From Chrysomallon squamiferum (Eukaryota > Mollusca > Gastropoda > Neomphalida > Peltospiridae), in assembly GCA_012295275.1 (NCBI GenBank), contig CM022679.1, positions 3,530,912 through 3,588,411 of the forward strand: 57,500 nucleotides of DNA, given 5' to 3'. Numbering within the stretch: position 1 is the stretch's first letter; every line of letters begins with the position of its first letter. Shown here in pieces: positions 32,901 through 47,270 of the stretch. Both the position numbers and the translations under genes were made by a program. The notes beneath the pieces were generated by a model. The model did not search any database, was not told the DNA's origin, and saw nothing but the letters and a program-made list of their open reading frames with translations.

Positions 32901-33341
32901 GATCTGATGCATGACACTTTTGTCTTTTCACTTTTCCTTGGTATGATGAATGAAAACACCAAATTACAGCAAAATGTGTTTGAACGGAGTTAAACCCCTT
33001 GACTGATTTGAATACATTTTATCATTCAAACTGGCACAAGTGCATGTAATAAGACTAAATATTAAAACATCACATCTACTCTTGTATATCATTTCAAATC
33101 CTACTTTTGATCACACAGATTTGCTGGATAATACTGAAATATATTTAATATTTCTCTACACATGATCATATTTGATGATATTTTGGTTTTAGTTATCTTG
33201 TTTGATGCTGTCTAGTTTGACAACAACTGGTTGGTTAGTATTGTTAAGGATGTCACATCTCCTCATCTTCAACAATGTTTGTTACTTTACTTTTGTAAAG
33301 ATGTAAGTCCTAACTAGTGTTAAAAATGAAATTGCCAAGTT
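28903..33341. other. Intergenic region between the Zasp-like gene and ELAC2
   Basis: It contains ATT/TTTA tracts (29110-29340), a GC-richer patch near 29400-29480 that could belong to the Zasp-like promoter, a GA array (29880-29960) and long AT-rich unique sequence. No exon was recognised. Confidence 0.6.
29880..29960. repeat. (GA)n microsatellite
   Basis: About 40 GA units upstream of the Zasp-like gene. Confidence 0.97.
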
Positions 33342-33482
33342 TCAGCCAAACTGTTTTTGTAACAATTTCTTTTTCATAGTTCTTCGATTCAGTCTGTCTT
33401 CCAGTGCTGCATGTTCCTCTGCAAACAGAGCCTTGAGAACTGGGTTGAATGACGGTAGTAGATGTAGATCACTCAAACTCAC
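33342..33482 (-). CDS. ELAC2: ELAC2 last exon
   Basis: Acceptor TTGCAG; encodes the FNPVLKALF segment seen near the end of ELAC2 proteins and a basic tail ([14 protein letters not shown]), then TGA at 33344-33342. The tail is shorter than in human ELAC2. Confidence 0.93.
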   Translation of the reverse strand: MSLSDLHLLPSFNPVLKALFAEEHAALEDRLNRRTMKKKLLQKQFG

Positions 33483-36400
33483 CTGCAATTTAAACATAAC
33501 AATAAATAATAATATTTAAAAAAAAATATAAAAATAAAAATAATAACCTACCCCACCAAAAAAAATAAAAATTAAAAAATTTAAAAAATATATATATACA
33601 AAATAAATGATAATAATATAATTAAAAAAATTAAAAAAAATTATGGCTATATTATTATAGAACTTCAGTTATTATTACCATAATTATTAATGCAAATTTG
33701 AATCAAAAATATTTTTAAAAAAATTGAAATTAAGTATTTGTTTAACAGCAAAACTGCCGAAGTATTTAAATAATAAAAACAATAAAAATAAAATTGAAAT
33801 TAAAAAACAGATATTTGATTTAACAATGTACACAATACAATTTTAATCTCTATCATTATTCATAACAAATTTACCCTCATATTATCAAAAGCAATCCCAA
33901 CTTTTCCACTCAGACTGTCATTGATGAAAGGAATCTTTGCATAGCGCTGGCTGAAATGGTTTAATAGAACAAACTTGGCCCCCATTTTCAAACCAATGTC
34001 AATTGCCTGGGATGTCGTACTGAATAAAGAAAAGAAACTTGACGATGAATTATTAAATAATGTTAACAAACAAGTCATTTATTATCTAATACAGAATGTT
34101 AAGTTTGCCTCATATTAAAAAAAAAATTATTATTATTTTTAGGTATTTTCTTTGATTATGTGAGTACTGAGATCACTGAATAGTTTTATTATTTCTGGGA
34201 TATACTTTGTAAAGTTTGGAAATAATCTGCAGACAGATATAGAAGATGATGAATGTTCTCCAACCTTTCACTGCAATTAACATTCATTTTTACATCAGTT
34301 GTTTCTTCAACATACAAAATGTTAATTATGTAAATGTTACTAAACCTAAATTGTTTAACAGATTGTATGTTAAAAAACTGGACTGTGGAAAGAAATTGTC
34401 GAATCAAATTCCACCACAAACAAGCTGATATTCAATTTATTTTAATTCACAACCATACAGGGTGGTTTTTTAACCCACAGAAAAAATAGCCAGTCTGGAA
34501 AAATGTAAACCTGCCAAAACTCTGATGTACTGCTACTGTTATGTTCATGGCTTAGTTAAACTATGACAACTTTCCCAAGAATTATTTTCCCATAGATGGA
34601 CAACAGTACCTGTGAGTTTTCAGTTTGGCCTCATCTTCCAAATCATCTTCCATTGTGGCTTCATGAATAAGCAAATCACAGTTTTTCCCTGATAAATACC
34701 AAAAAAGACAGTTAATTATTTGAAAGGACCTCTAAAATACCACTTGATACAAATGAAAATATCACAAACGAATTTAAACTATTTAACTCTTAAAGAAACA
34801 ATTCTGAAAAAGAATTCTTACTGGTGATTTTCAGTGAGGTAAGTATATAAGCTTATCTTACCTGCTCGGACCAGGCTGTCACATGGCATAGTGTCTCCTG
34901 AATAGACTATCTTCCAGCCATCTTTATGTTTAATGGAAACACCAAATGCATTACGACAATGTTGGACATAAACAGGCAGGAACTGAAAATATAGAACACT
35001 TTTTTTTAAAATTTCATTTATAATCTCCATAATTGGACCAGCTAAAAAGATGTAAACTCTTCCTATATTAAACAAATACAAATACTGTGTATATAGACAG
35101 CATGGTAAACCAAGAAAGAGATTATACAATTACAAATTAAAATTATACAAAATAACATGAAACAATCCTGCACTAGTAATAGAATAAAACAAATTAAAAC
35201 AATAGATAAGAGACAGATGGAATTTAAACCAAAACGGAATCATCAAAATTATAGTACTGAGTCTTCATTTATAGGATAAACAGATAATAAACCTGAATAT
35301 TATAAACAGGTTTACAGATAAATAAAACTTTGAAATTACATCAGAGAGTCCCAGGTGGCTGAGTATGAAATTGTAACTTTCCAGCTGTTCATTCTCCATA
35401 GGTCGATGACAAAGATCTTGCAAAGGTATTAAACTAAAACACAACAAAAGCAAAATTTGAATTATTATTTAAATTCTGACAAATAAATAAATAAAAGATA
35501 ACTGAATATAATATCAACAAAAATAAATTTAAAATATATTCATTTTTAATTTTAAATATGTATTATAATTTAATAAGAAAAACATTTTCACTTTTTTTTC
35601 ATTTAAGACAGAAAGTGCATACTTTTTTAAAATGTACATTGAATGTCACTCTAAAACCAATGTAACTGTGTTAATGAACCAAAGATCTTAACTTAAATTT
35701 GGGAAGAGGAATTTGGAATAAAGTAATTTTGATTACTGTTAGTTTATATATAATCATTATTTCTTTCATCAAAGATGATATTTACAACCAACAGTATCCA
35801 CACTGGAAGCAATATTAGCTTTAAGAATGGTCAGAACTGAAACAAAATCTTTAATAAAAAAAGTGCAAGTTTTACACATTTTTATAATTATTTTACTTGG
35901 AAAATTAATAAAACTATTTATTTTGATCACTGATAACAGGTGACACAAAACTTACTTGAGTTCTTCACTAACAGATTCAACCTGGGATCCATAGAACTGC
36001 AGCCATTTTGAAATCTGAAGAGGAGCTAGGAGATGCAGTGGTGTTACTGGGAGATTAGCTGACATCAGAGCTCGCTTTCTTTCTGCCACAATATTGAACA
36101 GACCCTGAACAACACAAATGGTTTTTGATAAAGGAAAATCAGTATTTAAATAATAACATGTAGTGAATATACTTGTTTAAACAAAAAATGTGCAGTATCT
36201 GAATAATTACTATTTAAGGCAAGGTTTGAAAATTAGTGAACAATGTAGCACAACCACATGAGATATATTGCTTGTTTGAAATGTACATTTGTATATTTTG
36301 TTGCAAAACAAATTTAGATAATATTTATATTTATTAGCATATATAAATTAAACTGAAAAATAATCAGTAGAAACACTGAATGAGTAAAACAGTAATAGTT

Positions 36401-39400
36401 AACAAGGACTAACATACTCCAGACATTTTTTTAAAGTATTTATTTTCACTGCAAATAATCAATTAAATCATTTTTTCACTGGGAAAAAATATATGTTTCT
36501 TTCTTTCTTGTTTACCTACTCACTTAAAAAAATAAAATAAATAAAAAATAAGAATATCAAGAATTGTTGTAACAAAAAATAAAATAAAAATTAACTGCTT
36601 TCTTGGCAACTTGATAAAGACTAGTATACAAAAACAAAAATCACAGACTATAACTAAACAGTAACTGCAGTATAGAAATAAACTGTAAAAAGGATTATAA
36701 ACTAACAAAGTCATACAAACCAAGTGATGATCAGCATGAAGATGAGACACATAAACAGCTTTGACTTTCTGCAGTATGCTGTCTGTCTTCATTCCATAGA
36801 AACGAAACAGCTGGCCAGCAGTCCCTTCTCCACAGTCAAGAAACATACAGGAATCCTCACTGAAGAAAATCAGAATTAACACAAGTTTAAATCACCATAA
36901 CATGAAACTGCAACATTAACATAATATAACAATGACTATATATTAAAAAAAAAAAACCCACAATACCAAGCATACAAATCTGATGTGATCAAATGTTGCA
37001 GATCTCAGATCATGAACAAGATGCAGTCTTAAACATTTCCTCCTCAGTTTCTCTTTTCAAATATTTGCATTGAATAGCACCATTGTGTAAGTATTATTTC
37101 AAAAGCAAATGGAACAGTTTTCTTTATAAACTATTAAATGACAAATATTTGATTAAAGGTTTTTGCTAGTTTATCAATATCAGGTTCAAAACTTGCTATT
37201 TATTTTGCTTCTTGGTTAGCATTTGTGTGACTGCTGAATCTTCTCTCAACCATATGCAAAGATGGCAAAGACAGCAATAGTGATTTGATTTCTTGCCAAA
37301 CCAGCTGATATTTATCATGTTTGTTTGAAAACATTCTCTATATTACAAAGATGCATTTCTGCAGAATACTGATAAAAATGTGATAATTGATGCATGATCA
37401 TTATAAAGTAGACTATCTAGAATATTTTATAAGAATATAATCATACTCCATACTAAGTCTTGATAAAATAAGCAACTGAGGTAAAAATGCCAAAATCAAT
37501 AAAGCAATAATTAAGTAGTAGTAGAAGACCTGTTACTGACTTTAGATGAAGCAAAATTCCACTGACATTCCTGTTTTTACTGGGAATGGAAGAGCCAGTG
37601 CCAAGAAAGACAACTTCTGGGTATCTGTTTGACGTTTGATGAGATTCTGACTGCTGACTGTTCTTCACAGTTTTGACAAGATCGGCAAAGTCAGGCAGAT
37701 TCATAGCCTCCTCTACAAAGGCTGCTCTGTCCAGTTTGAAACACTGATCACTACAAATACACAAATATCAGTTCTATTATATTCTATGCATAATAGATCA
37801 AAGAGAAAATGTAACTGAAAATGATACTTCACAAAAGTTTTTTTCCCCACATATTTTTCAAATATGAATATTAGAAAAATATGTCTGCAATATGATCTTA
37901 AATGTTATGGTAATAAATTTTATTTCCAAGTTAAGAAGAAAAATAATCTTTAATAGTTTTAACATTAAAAGTTACATAAAAAAGAATGTAAAGGTTTTAA
38001 ATTAATTCTAAAATAATTTATTTCATGAAGATAGTCTACAATAATCCTAATAATAATATAATTCACATATTCATAATTTTATTGAACTGATATTTAAATC
38101 GGCATTCACATAAATACTGTAACAAAGATAAAATGTAAAATAAAACAGTTACCGATTGAAACCTTTGTGAGGTCTCATGTGATACTTGAGATTCGTACAA
38201 GCCTTCACTGTTGTCACATCATCAGCCACAACTTCACTCTGTGGAGTGTGGTCAGCCTGGGTCAGATGAGGTAATAATGGGTAGATGTGGGGATGTATGA
38301 TATTCAGCTGTGTCTGCATGTTGTACAGGCCTTGCTGACACACTTCTGAGTTGTTTTCATTAAGTACAAGATGATCCGTGTTCTTCCCAAATCTGAAAAG
38401 AATGAATTTGTAACAATACTAAAAAGGACTTTTTATCAGTTTTGTTCAATTCAATCCATAAATAATTCCAAATATTTAAAAATTTATTTTTATAAACGAC
38501 TTTTTTCTTTGTTGTATTTTCCAAATTTATTAATTATTTCATTTTATTTATATTATTATATTTTTTAATTTCATGTGTATATGTCAAAGATATTGCAATT
38601 TTTTTTATTTTCTAAATGAAAAAAACAAAACAGAAAAAACAAACAAAATAAGAATGCTAACCTTTTCATCCATTTCTTGTATCTGTCTCCAGCCATGATG
38701 TCACTAGGTGTCATGTGAACTATCAGCAATGCAGGATTTTTCTCATCAAACTGATTCAGTTTCTCAGAACTTTCAAGAGCTTCTAGAAATGTGGCAGACG
38801 GGCATTCAACAACTGTAAAACAATTTTTGTATTTTATAGTATCTCCAATCACATACAGAGTTATCTTTCTTCTTGTGTTTAGCAATAAAATTATCTAATA
38901 ACAGCGTAAAGTTATCTTTTCAAGACTTTTTCAAAGTTGTTGGTATGATAAAGTCTGTTTACTGAAATTCACAAATTAGTCAATGCTTTTTATTAATTAT
39001 CTTTACTAATCTTTTTTTATTTCATGAACAAATTTATTTCAAGATTGTATTGTATAAAAAGTTGACATCTTGTCACAACAACATGAGAGTCTTGTCAGCT
39101 TATAATTAAATAACTTACTAATTATTATTAAATCTCTTTCTGCTGCACTCAGTACCTGTTCAGGATCAATCTGCAACAAAAACAGTAATAACAAAATTTA
39201 AAAAATAAATAGATAAATAATAATAATAATAATAATAATATTAATAATTAAATAAAATATTTTTTTTTTTTTTTTTTTTTTAATAACAATCAAAAGTAAA
39301 AATTAATTTTTAGCAACTGTCCATGATAAAAGTATCTTAGACTTTATGTATCAATATTTAAAAATATTTATATAATAAAATAATTTGGGAAAAAATAAGA

Positions 39401-40236
39401 ATCTGAAATTGAATTGAAGAGTAATAAAACAAATATCTGATTCACTTAAATCAAACTATTATTTACATTAATTTACATAGCTTACAAATTTAAAATATTT
39501 GTATTCACTCTTCTAAGTGCTTTCTGCTTTTAAGAAATAATTTTATTTGTACTGTTAGTATCATTTTTAATTCATATATTTTTGTGGATGCTGTATAAAT
39601 CAATCAAGATATTTGAAATTGTTTAGAAAATGAAAATATAAGTAAAGAAAATATTTTACAAATATTTTCAACTTCTGACCTACATTATATTAGGAAAGTG
39701 TCCAAAGTAATCATAATGTCATTAATAATCACAATGAAATGTGCTAAAATTACCACTGTTCCATTGTCAAGTGTAATTGTTTCACCAGCCTTCAACTTTC
39801 CAATGACAGGACCACTGAAAACAAAAAATAATAACAAAAAGGTTTTAAAACTTCTTAAAATAAAAAATATCACTAAGTTATTCCATGAATAAAGTATTCT
39901 TTTATACTGTATGTTTTTAAATAGCCTAGATTCTTTCACTGCTGTTGTTTCATTTTAAAATTATTTTTTGCTTTATACTGTTTTCTTACTGTATATAAAA
40001 ACATATGTAACATAATAATCTATGATTTAATAAAATTATTAACTACTAGTCACACCAGATCTTGGTGTTAGTAATCACATCAACAGACATGATTGCTATG
40101 TGATTTAATAAAGTAAAATTGTCACTAAATTGTAATTCAAAGTTTTAACGTACGGTTTTGTTATCCCAAGTTCTACACATTTTTCAAAGTCTATTTTTCT
40201 AACTGCAGGATGGGCCTGAAATATTAACAAAACAAC

Positions 40237-40282
<46 letters not shown>

Positions 40283-43193
40283 TATAAGTTACCATTAAAA
40301 CCATTAACGTTAATATTATGTGAAATTATTTAATATGTATCTCTAAAATTTTTCTAAATTTAAAGTAATAAAATGGATTTTATAGGGGTTTTTTATTTAT
40401 AAGTTACATACATGATTAACAGAAATATCACCTTGCAAATATATGCCACTGATATATCTTCCGAAACTACTTTTTGTTTCTTAATTACTGAAAAAAAAAA
40501 AAAATAATAATTAGTGGGGAAAATAAATAACAAATAATAATATATAAATAAATTTATAATAATCATATATGTTGACTCTTAATAACAGTTAATGTAAACA
40601 AAATGTAATGAGATGCCAGTAACAAATATGAGACCATTCTCAGGGACAAATTTATTTCATGATATACACCAAAAATTTAACTAGATATTGATCACAGTAC
40701 TTCATCAATAATCAGATAAACTATTCAGATAATGAAACAAGAGGGTTTATCTGAAGAAAAAAATTTCAGAATTATAAATAATGAAAAGTCAAACTGTAAT
40801 CATTCATTTATTTGTGGTTAGTAGTACAAGTATGATGACAGGCAGATTATTTCGTACCTGGTTCAGGGCATTCTGAAAGATCAAGATCCTCATTAGACTT
40901 TTTAATCTTGTCCTGGTTTCCACTAGCATGTAGTTCAACATAGTCAATTCTGAAAGCTGAATCTTCAAAATACGAACTGTCTGCATTCCTTTTCTCTGAA
41001 AGATGAAATATTACTAACAATGAATATCATCACAAAAACATTAATATAATAAAACAATTTACAAAATATATTTTAAATATTAGTCATTCAGTCATGATCA
41101 ACACAAAAACCAAACTACTGATGAAGGGTTTTTTTTAATTTCTGCTGTCTATTATTACAAATTAATAGTACTTTTAGACTAATATTTATTAATCATTTAA
41201 TTCGTTAAGATTAGTGTTTGGTTTGAAAATTATTTATATACAAATATTTTTTAATGTTAAAACATTGAGTACTAGAAATTCAGCAATATTTGTTGTCATT
41301 TCAATATAAAGTAAATAAATGTTTTTTTCCACCTTTTCTCTGAGACAAGCATAATAATAAATAATAATAATAATAATAACCACTATGACTTGTTTTACCA
41401 TTATATTTCATATTATCATAATTATGTAATATGTATATAAAGAGATGAAAATGAGAATGAGATTACAATTAACACATCTAAAAATATGTAGGTAGATAGT
41501 TGATGAAGTAATACAAAATATTTTGTGATATTTTTGTTTTACCTATTTCAATACTGGTTTTGGAATCAGCAAATGCAGTTACCATTTTCAGAATATTTTC
41601 CTGTCAACAATAAAAAAATGTTATTAAAAATAAAAAAGCAAATTAAAAAAGTAATTATTTAAGTTTTTATTCACATGGTATATTTAAAACAGTCATATTA
41701 TATGCTGATTATATTATTAATAATTTTAATGTTAATATTCTGATATTTCAGAAGTTTTTATTTTTATTTACTTTTTATTTATATTTAAACATATTTAAAC
41801 ACATTCTGAACATACGTACCACACCTGGTGGACCATGAATCGTGATCTTTGGAACATTTGTATTTTCTAACGTCAGGGTCAAACCTGAAAAAATAAATAA
41901 TAGTTTCTTGTTGATCTTAATAATACTTAACAGGGATAAATAAACACTGAACTGCTGATTGTGAAACACTGACACATCAGCTTGCTGGCCACATGAAGTG
42001 AGTAATGCTTGAGGACAGTATGGAATGATGATGTTAACAGAGAGTTAGAGATCAGGTAACTGAGACATTCACATTGTTGGAAAACAATAGATGCAGTGTT
42101 TTATGAATGATTTTATTTTTATTTCCTATCAACAGCCCTCCAGTTTTTTTTAATAATAATAATAAAAACACATTATGAAAATTACTTACCCAGCAGACCT
42201 CCAATGTTTTTCCAGCTCTTGTGTGTAAAGAAAATATTTTCCACTTTTGATAATCGAACTCTAAAGAGAAATAAAATAATCACACATTCAATTTGACAAA
42301 ATGCATTTAAATCATAAGCATTAATTTAAATGTAAAAGGATTAAATTGTGAATGCTTACTTGTGCTCTGAACTTATTCTTTGAACTCCTTCACCGCTATT
42401 AAAAAGATAACTGAAAAGAGAATAAAAAAAGTATTTAAAATAAAAGGAATTATAGTTTTAACAGTAAACTACATTCATTAGAAATGTATGTAATATTTTC
42501 ATAAGAAGAAAGAAAAAATGTAGGAGATATATATAAACATAACTTGATTAAAACAGGAAAGAGTTCCAAACATTTGCTTCACCTGTATTAAAAGAAACAT
42601 TAAAGGGAAAAAAATAAATAAAAAAAGGCTGATATAATAGGTGACAGACATTTCTTTTAATATATTGTATTATACAGTTCTTGAAATACATCGTAAATAT
42701 TTATTTATTTTTACTCATAAAATATTTTCACTACAAACAAAATGAAAAAAAAAAAACTCAAACTATACCTTTTCATACAAGCTCATTAAACAATTTCCTC
42801 TTTAGTGCGATAAGTATCAAGGGACAGAAACTATTTCCTTAATTAAAATATTATTATTTATTTATTAAGTACTCAAAACTATATAATTGAGAAGTTTACT
42901 TGTTTACAGTAGATAATTAGATTAGCTAAATATACAAACTTGGAATGATCTGTTCCAATTACTACTGACTGCGGTGTTCCCCTTCCTCCACCTCCAATCA
43001 CCTGAACATCAATGATGGATGGCACTGGAAACTGACCACCTCTAGCTTCTTTAAATTTAACATGTTTTAATTTCGCAAAGTTCGTTTTAGTTTTAGGCAT
43101 GGCGACTTGTAACTTCACTCTCCCAGTTATAACGTGGAAATGTCGCCCAAGCCAACTAATGGTGCGCACTGGCGATGACAGTTTGAAAATCAT
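33342..43193 (-). CDS. ELAC2: tRNase Z, long form (ELAC2)
   Basis: Endonuclease that trims the 3' trailer of tRNA precursors in nucleus and mitochondria. Seen: 20 exons with matching phases, 2337 nt (778 aa plus stop; human is about 826): 43193-42940, 42410-42360, 42260-42190, 41884-41820, 41600-41543, 40995-40858, 40487-40432, 40215-40154, 39814-39754, 39170-39119, 38812-38662, 38392-38153, 37750-37541, 36859-36721, 36104-35956, 35433-35340, 34982-34862, 34688-34610, 34019-33875, 33482-33342. The N-terminal half is the non-catalytic lactamase-like copy ([11 protein letters not shown], then THKSWKN where the His box is lost). The C-terminal half has FLGTGSSIP (468-476), the metal box HLHADH (529-534), H625 in QHCRNAFG, D647 in SGDT, HEAT (666-669) and H705 in NHFSQRY. 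No stop or frameshift was seen, so the gene looks functional. Met1 and Met32 could give mitochondrial and nuclear forms. Confidence 0.97.
36721..36859 (-). CDS. ELAC2: ELAC2 exon 14: catalytic metal-binding exon
   Basis: Contains [12 protein letters not shown] and the HxHxDH box HLHADH, which binds the two zinc ions of the active site. Acceptor CTTCAG, donor TTG|GTTTGT, 139 nt. Confidence 0.97.
42940..43193 (-). CDS. ELAC2: ELAC2 exon 1: start and possible mitochondrial leader
   Basis: ATG at 43193 begins a 31-residue basic, hydrophobic and acid-free leader ([15 protein letters not shown]) before a second ATG at 43100-43098 (MPKTKTNF). The first half of the exon thus looks like a mitochondrial targeting peptide. 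It continues to VIGGGGRG and HSN at the junction, donor AA|GTTTGT. Confidence 0.9.
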
Positions 43194-43509
43194 TTAACTC
43201 AAAAACCTAGAGCACAGAACAGAAGAAAAGAAATAATAATTTCCAACAAAATAATTTCATAATTAAATGAAATCATGCTGCAATCACATGGTAAAACCAA
43301 AACAGGAAATACAAACCATTTTTAACTTTATCTAAAGAAGAGTCAAATTAACGGGAGGTAATTCAAATTGTAACTCGGTTTTTCCCACGTCTCTTAACTC
43401 CTACATTAAACAACATTTTTTAATATTATTTCTTATATATAAATGGTGATAACATTTTAAAAATAAATAATATCATAAATTCTTTAATACATTTTATATC
43501 AAAGTAAAA

Positions 43510-43548
<39 letters not shown>

Positions 43549-43813
43549 AATTTTATTTTATATAATATATATTTGGAACGACACTTCAGGTGAATTTAGT
43601 TTCCTTGCTTTAAAATATTTTCGACATATTTCAAAGACATTAAACTTAATAAAAAAACAACAACTTAATAATAATTAAAAAAAAAAAAAAAAAAATAATA
43701 ATATATTTTGATAACAATAATTATGACGACGATGATGATAATGATAATAATAAAGAATTAGGATTTTAAATTAAACAGAATTACCCTTTTCTCCACCTCT
43801 CGTTTAATAAAGA

Positions 43814-43853
<40 letters not shown>

Positions 43854-44480
43854 TAAAATAAATTTGTTTATCTAACAGATATGAAGTGGAATTTGATTTT
43901 ACAGTTTTAAAACATTCATTATTAACAAAGTCGTTGGTAGCTGTCATTATTTGTGTAGCCTTTTCTATGAAAAGCTGGAGATCAAAAAAATTATGACTAC
44001 ATGAAATATATTCAGTAATTTATACTTTTATGAATAAATATGAATTATGCTAAACGTAACATATGTACAATTGTATTATTAATCTCTCTTTTTTTTTTAA
44101 TTTCCTAATTTTTTAAATTTTAATTTATTTAATTTTATTTTTACGAAAACTGAATTTAATAATATATTAGTGTAATATGACGTTTTATTTTTTGTTGTTG
44201 TTATTATTATTATTATTGTTGTTGTTGTTGTTGTTGTTGTTACTAATATTAATATTGCTATTATTATTATGTTTTTTAATACTATTTTCCTTTCTGTTAT
44301 TATATTATTTATTTCTAATATTTCTAATAATGTTATTTCACAAATAATGCATTTATAAAATATGTTCGAGCAAATAATATTTATTTATATGATTTTATCT
44401 GATGTAAAATGCTGTAAACAACTTTTTTTTTTTTTTTACAATAAAATAATTGTTATATGTTACACACATACACACACCCG

Positions 44481-44530
<50 letters not shown>

Positions 44531-45623
44531 CCCAGACACACACACATACATACATTTGAACAGAGACAAACATATTTACAGAATAATATATATACAAAAA
44601 GCCACAATTCCACATAAATACAGTAATAAGCAGCCAACTTTTAGCCCTTTTCTCTTTCTGTTTGAATACATTTAAACAAATATAAAAAGACGAGAAATGT
44701 TAATGAAAATGTTACAACATTCATAAATTCAGTATGGTAATAACAGAAATCCATCTGGAAATGACAGATTTTTATTTCACTGAAATCATTCGAAGTCATG
44801 GTCTGGCAGTAAAATTGTATACATTTTTAAAGATACACATTAATGATTTAAAAACAGTTGTATATTTATAACCTGTCATTCGTTGGTAGAAAGGTGTTTC
44901 TTAATTTTATTTTATTATTAAGGTAAGAACTTTTATTTGCTCTATTAAATTATCAAATACATATTATTTTTCCTTGTTAGCAACAGTTCAAATTCTATGT
45001 TGTGTTTTCTGCTGATGAATTCTAATTTAGCATGTCGGAAGAACACTGTATTTGCTTTCATTTTTCGCCTATATGGACAGTTTCGATGATATAGACTCTC
45101 ACATAGACTGGTTAGTTGGGTGATGTAGATTTTCTCGAACTTATTTCACATGAAGTGTATAATGACTTGACAGACTGAGTGATACACACACTTTTCAACT
45201 CGCAACAGATATTACTCTGAAATACTCTACTGTGAATCTATGGCTCATACTGAAGAGTGGTCTGGTTATTACTACAGTGTCTGTTAAACTGGGTAATCCT
45301 CTTTTAACTGTGATCAAGATACGCTGCTGATGGATTTATCTCATTAATATCAGTAGTGCTGCTTTTAATTGCCGTGGTGGAAGAACATGAAATAAAAAAA
45401 CAAATACATTTATTTCACATTTTTAAAACAAATATATTGTTATAAATTCATTTAGTACATTCTCATTACAACGCTATATTCTGCTTCTCAAACACAAGTA
45501 TGAATTCATTATCATCTTAGCTTTTAATATCACCAATACATAATAAAGCATAAACATACACACACGCACACACAATCACATACATACACATATTTTTATC
45601 TAACATTATTAATTTTATTTCAG
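43194..45623. other. Divergent intergenic region between ELAC2 and CLP-B
   Basis: About 2.4 kb between two genes that start away from each other, so both promoters should lie here. It holds ATT microsatellites (43509-43545, 43815-43850), an A run near 43680, GTT repeats near 44216-44240 and a CA repeat (44464-44526). No TATA box could be singled out in this AT-rich DNA. Confidence 0.6.
44464..44526. repeat. (CA)n microsatellite
   Basis: CA repeat with a few interruptions between the ELAC2 and CLP-B starts. Confidence 0.95.
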
Positions 45624-45687
45624 ATGTGTGTGATAGCTATATGTACTTTCACACTGGTATCGGTTTTCCTATTCGATTCTTGTAATG
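45624..45687 (+). CDS. CLP-B exon 1: signal peptide
   Basis: ATG directly after TTTCAG, so an intron may end just before the start codon in the 5' UTR. 21 codons ([12 protein letters not shown], ending DSCN) with a hydrophobic core; donor G|GTACGA, phase 1, matching exon 2. Confidence 0.8.
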
Positions 45688-45944
45688 GTACGACTCAAGT
45701 TAATACATACGCACACACACACTGAGATATATATATATCTGGATGTGTGTACGTATGTGTATGTGTGTATATGTGTAGGTGTGGCAGTCAAGAAGGCTTG
45801 AAGAAAGACACATACAGATTATACATCTGTCTGTCTATCTATCTATCTATATATATATATACATATATATATATATGTATATATATAGAAAGATAGATAG
45901 ACAGACAGATAGATAGATAGATAGATAGATAGATAAAGATAGAC

Positions 45945-45979
<35 letters not shown>

Positions 45980-47196
45980 CAGATAAACAAACAGATAGAG
46001 ATAGATAAATAGATATATAAATATATAGATAGATAGACAGACGGTAGACATACAGAGATACAAAGGTATATGAATGTGTGTTTTATTTTTTTTATCTATT
46101 CATTTATGATGTTGCAAATGTTATTTATTTCAACCTTTTTTCTTTCTTTTATTCTTTTAATCTTTTTTTTTTTGTTTGTTTTTGTTTTAATACGTTCTTT
46201 TGTTTTGTTGTTGCTATTATAGTTTATTGTTTTATTCTATTTTATTTTTTATTTGTTAAAATAAAAACTAAAAGCTAAAACATACCATATAGTCATAGCA
46301 TTTAGAAGGTACACGTAAAATGTTTTAATAATTTCTGTTCTTCTTGATCTTATTTTTTTTTATTTATAGCTTATTGTTACATGACGGTATGTTACCATAG
46401 TAACTGGGCTCAATTCAGAAGTAAAAAAGTCCAGTATTTGCCAGAAAACATAGATCCTTCGCTGTGTACGCACATCGTATACGCATTCGCAAAACTGGCG
46501 CTGAATGATGTAAAGAAAGGTTAGTTTTACAGAGGTTTAAACGTCACAGGATAATTAATATTCTGAATGATATCAAACTCCGTCCTCATCCAGTTTAAAG
46601 AGCTGAAATTAACTCAGATAAAAATAAAAAAAATGTGTTAATATCTGATTAATGGCTTTTTCTCATTATTTTATATGCATTATTATGTGTCCCGTTTAGA
46701 ATGAAGGTCGAACAACTATATTTAAATACATATTTAATAATGTTTTCAGTTGCAGTAAAACCTTATATATGGGATGACGAATCTATCACACAGAATAAAA
46801 GCATGTAAGTGATTATAACTATTAGCTAATTAATAATCCACAAAGTAAAATCCATAATAAAATAAGAGGACGTCATGAAAACTGAAAAGCAGACTGAGTT
46901 CACACAGAAGTCAAACATTTGTCAAATCTGCAGTTAACTTATTCCATTCGACCATACTAAGATAAACGTTGATAAACTGATTGAGCGGTGTTCTCTTTCT
47001 TTTCGTCATTATTATAAATTGCAGTTTTTGGCTTGTAGCAAATTGCGTTATTATTGGCCATTTGGTAGATTTATTAGTCAAGGAGAAAAGAAAAAAGAAA
47101 AAAAACAAAACAAAACAGGAAGGTAATCAGTAATATCACCAGCCGTGTCTGCGCTGTTTTTAGGCATTTGTTTTTCAGACCACTTCGCTTCATTTC

Positions 47197-47270
<74 letters not shown>

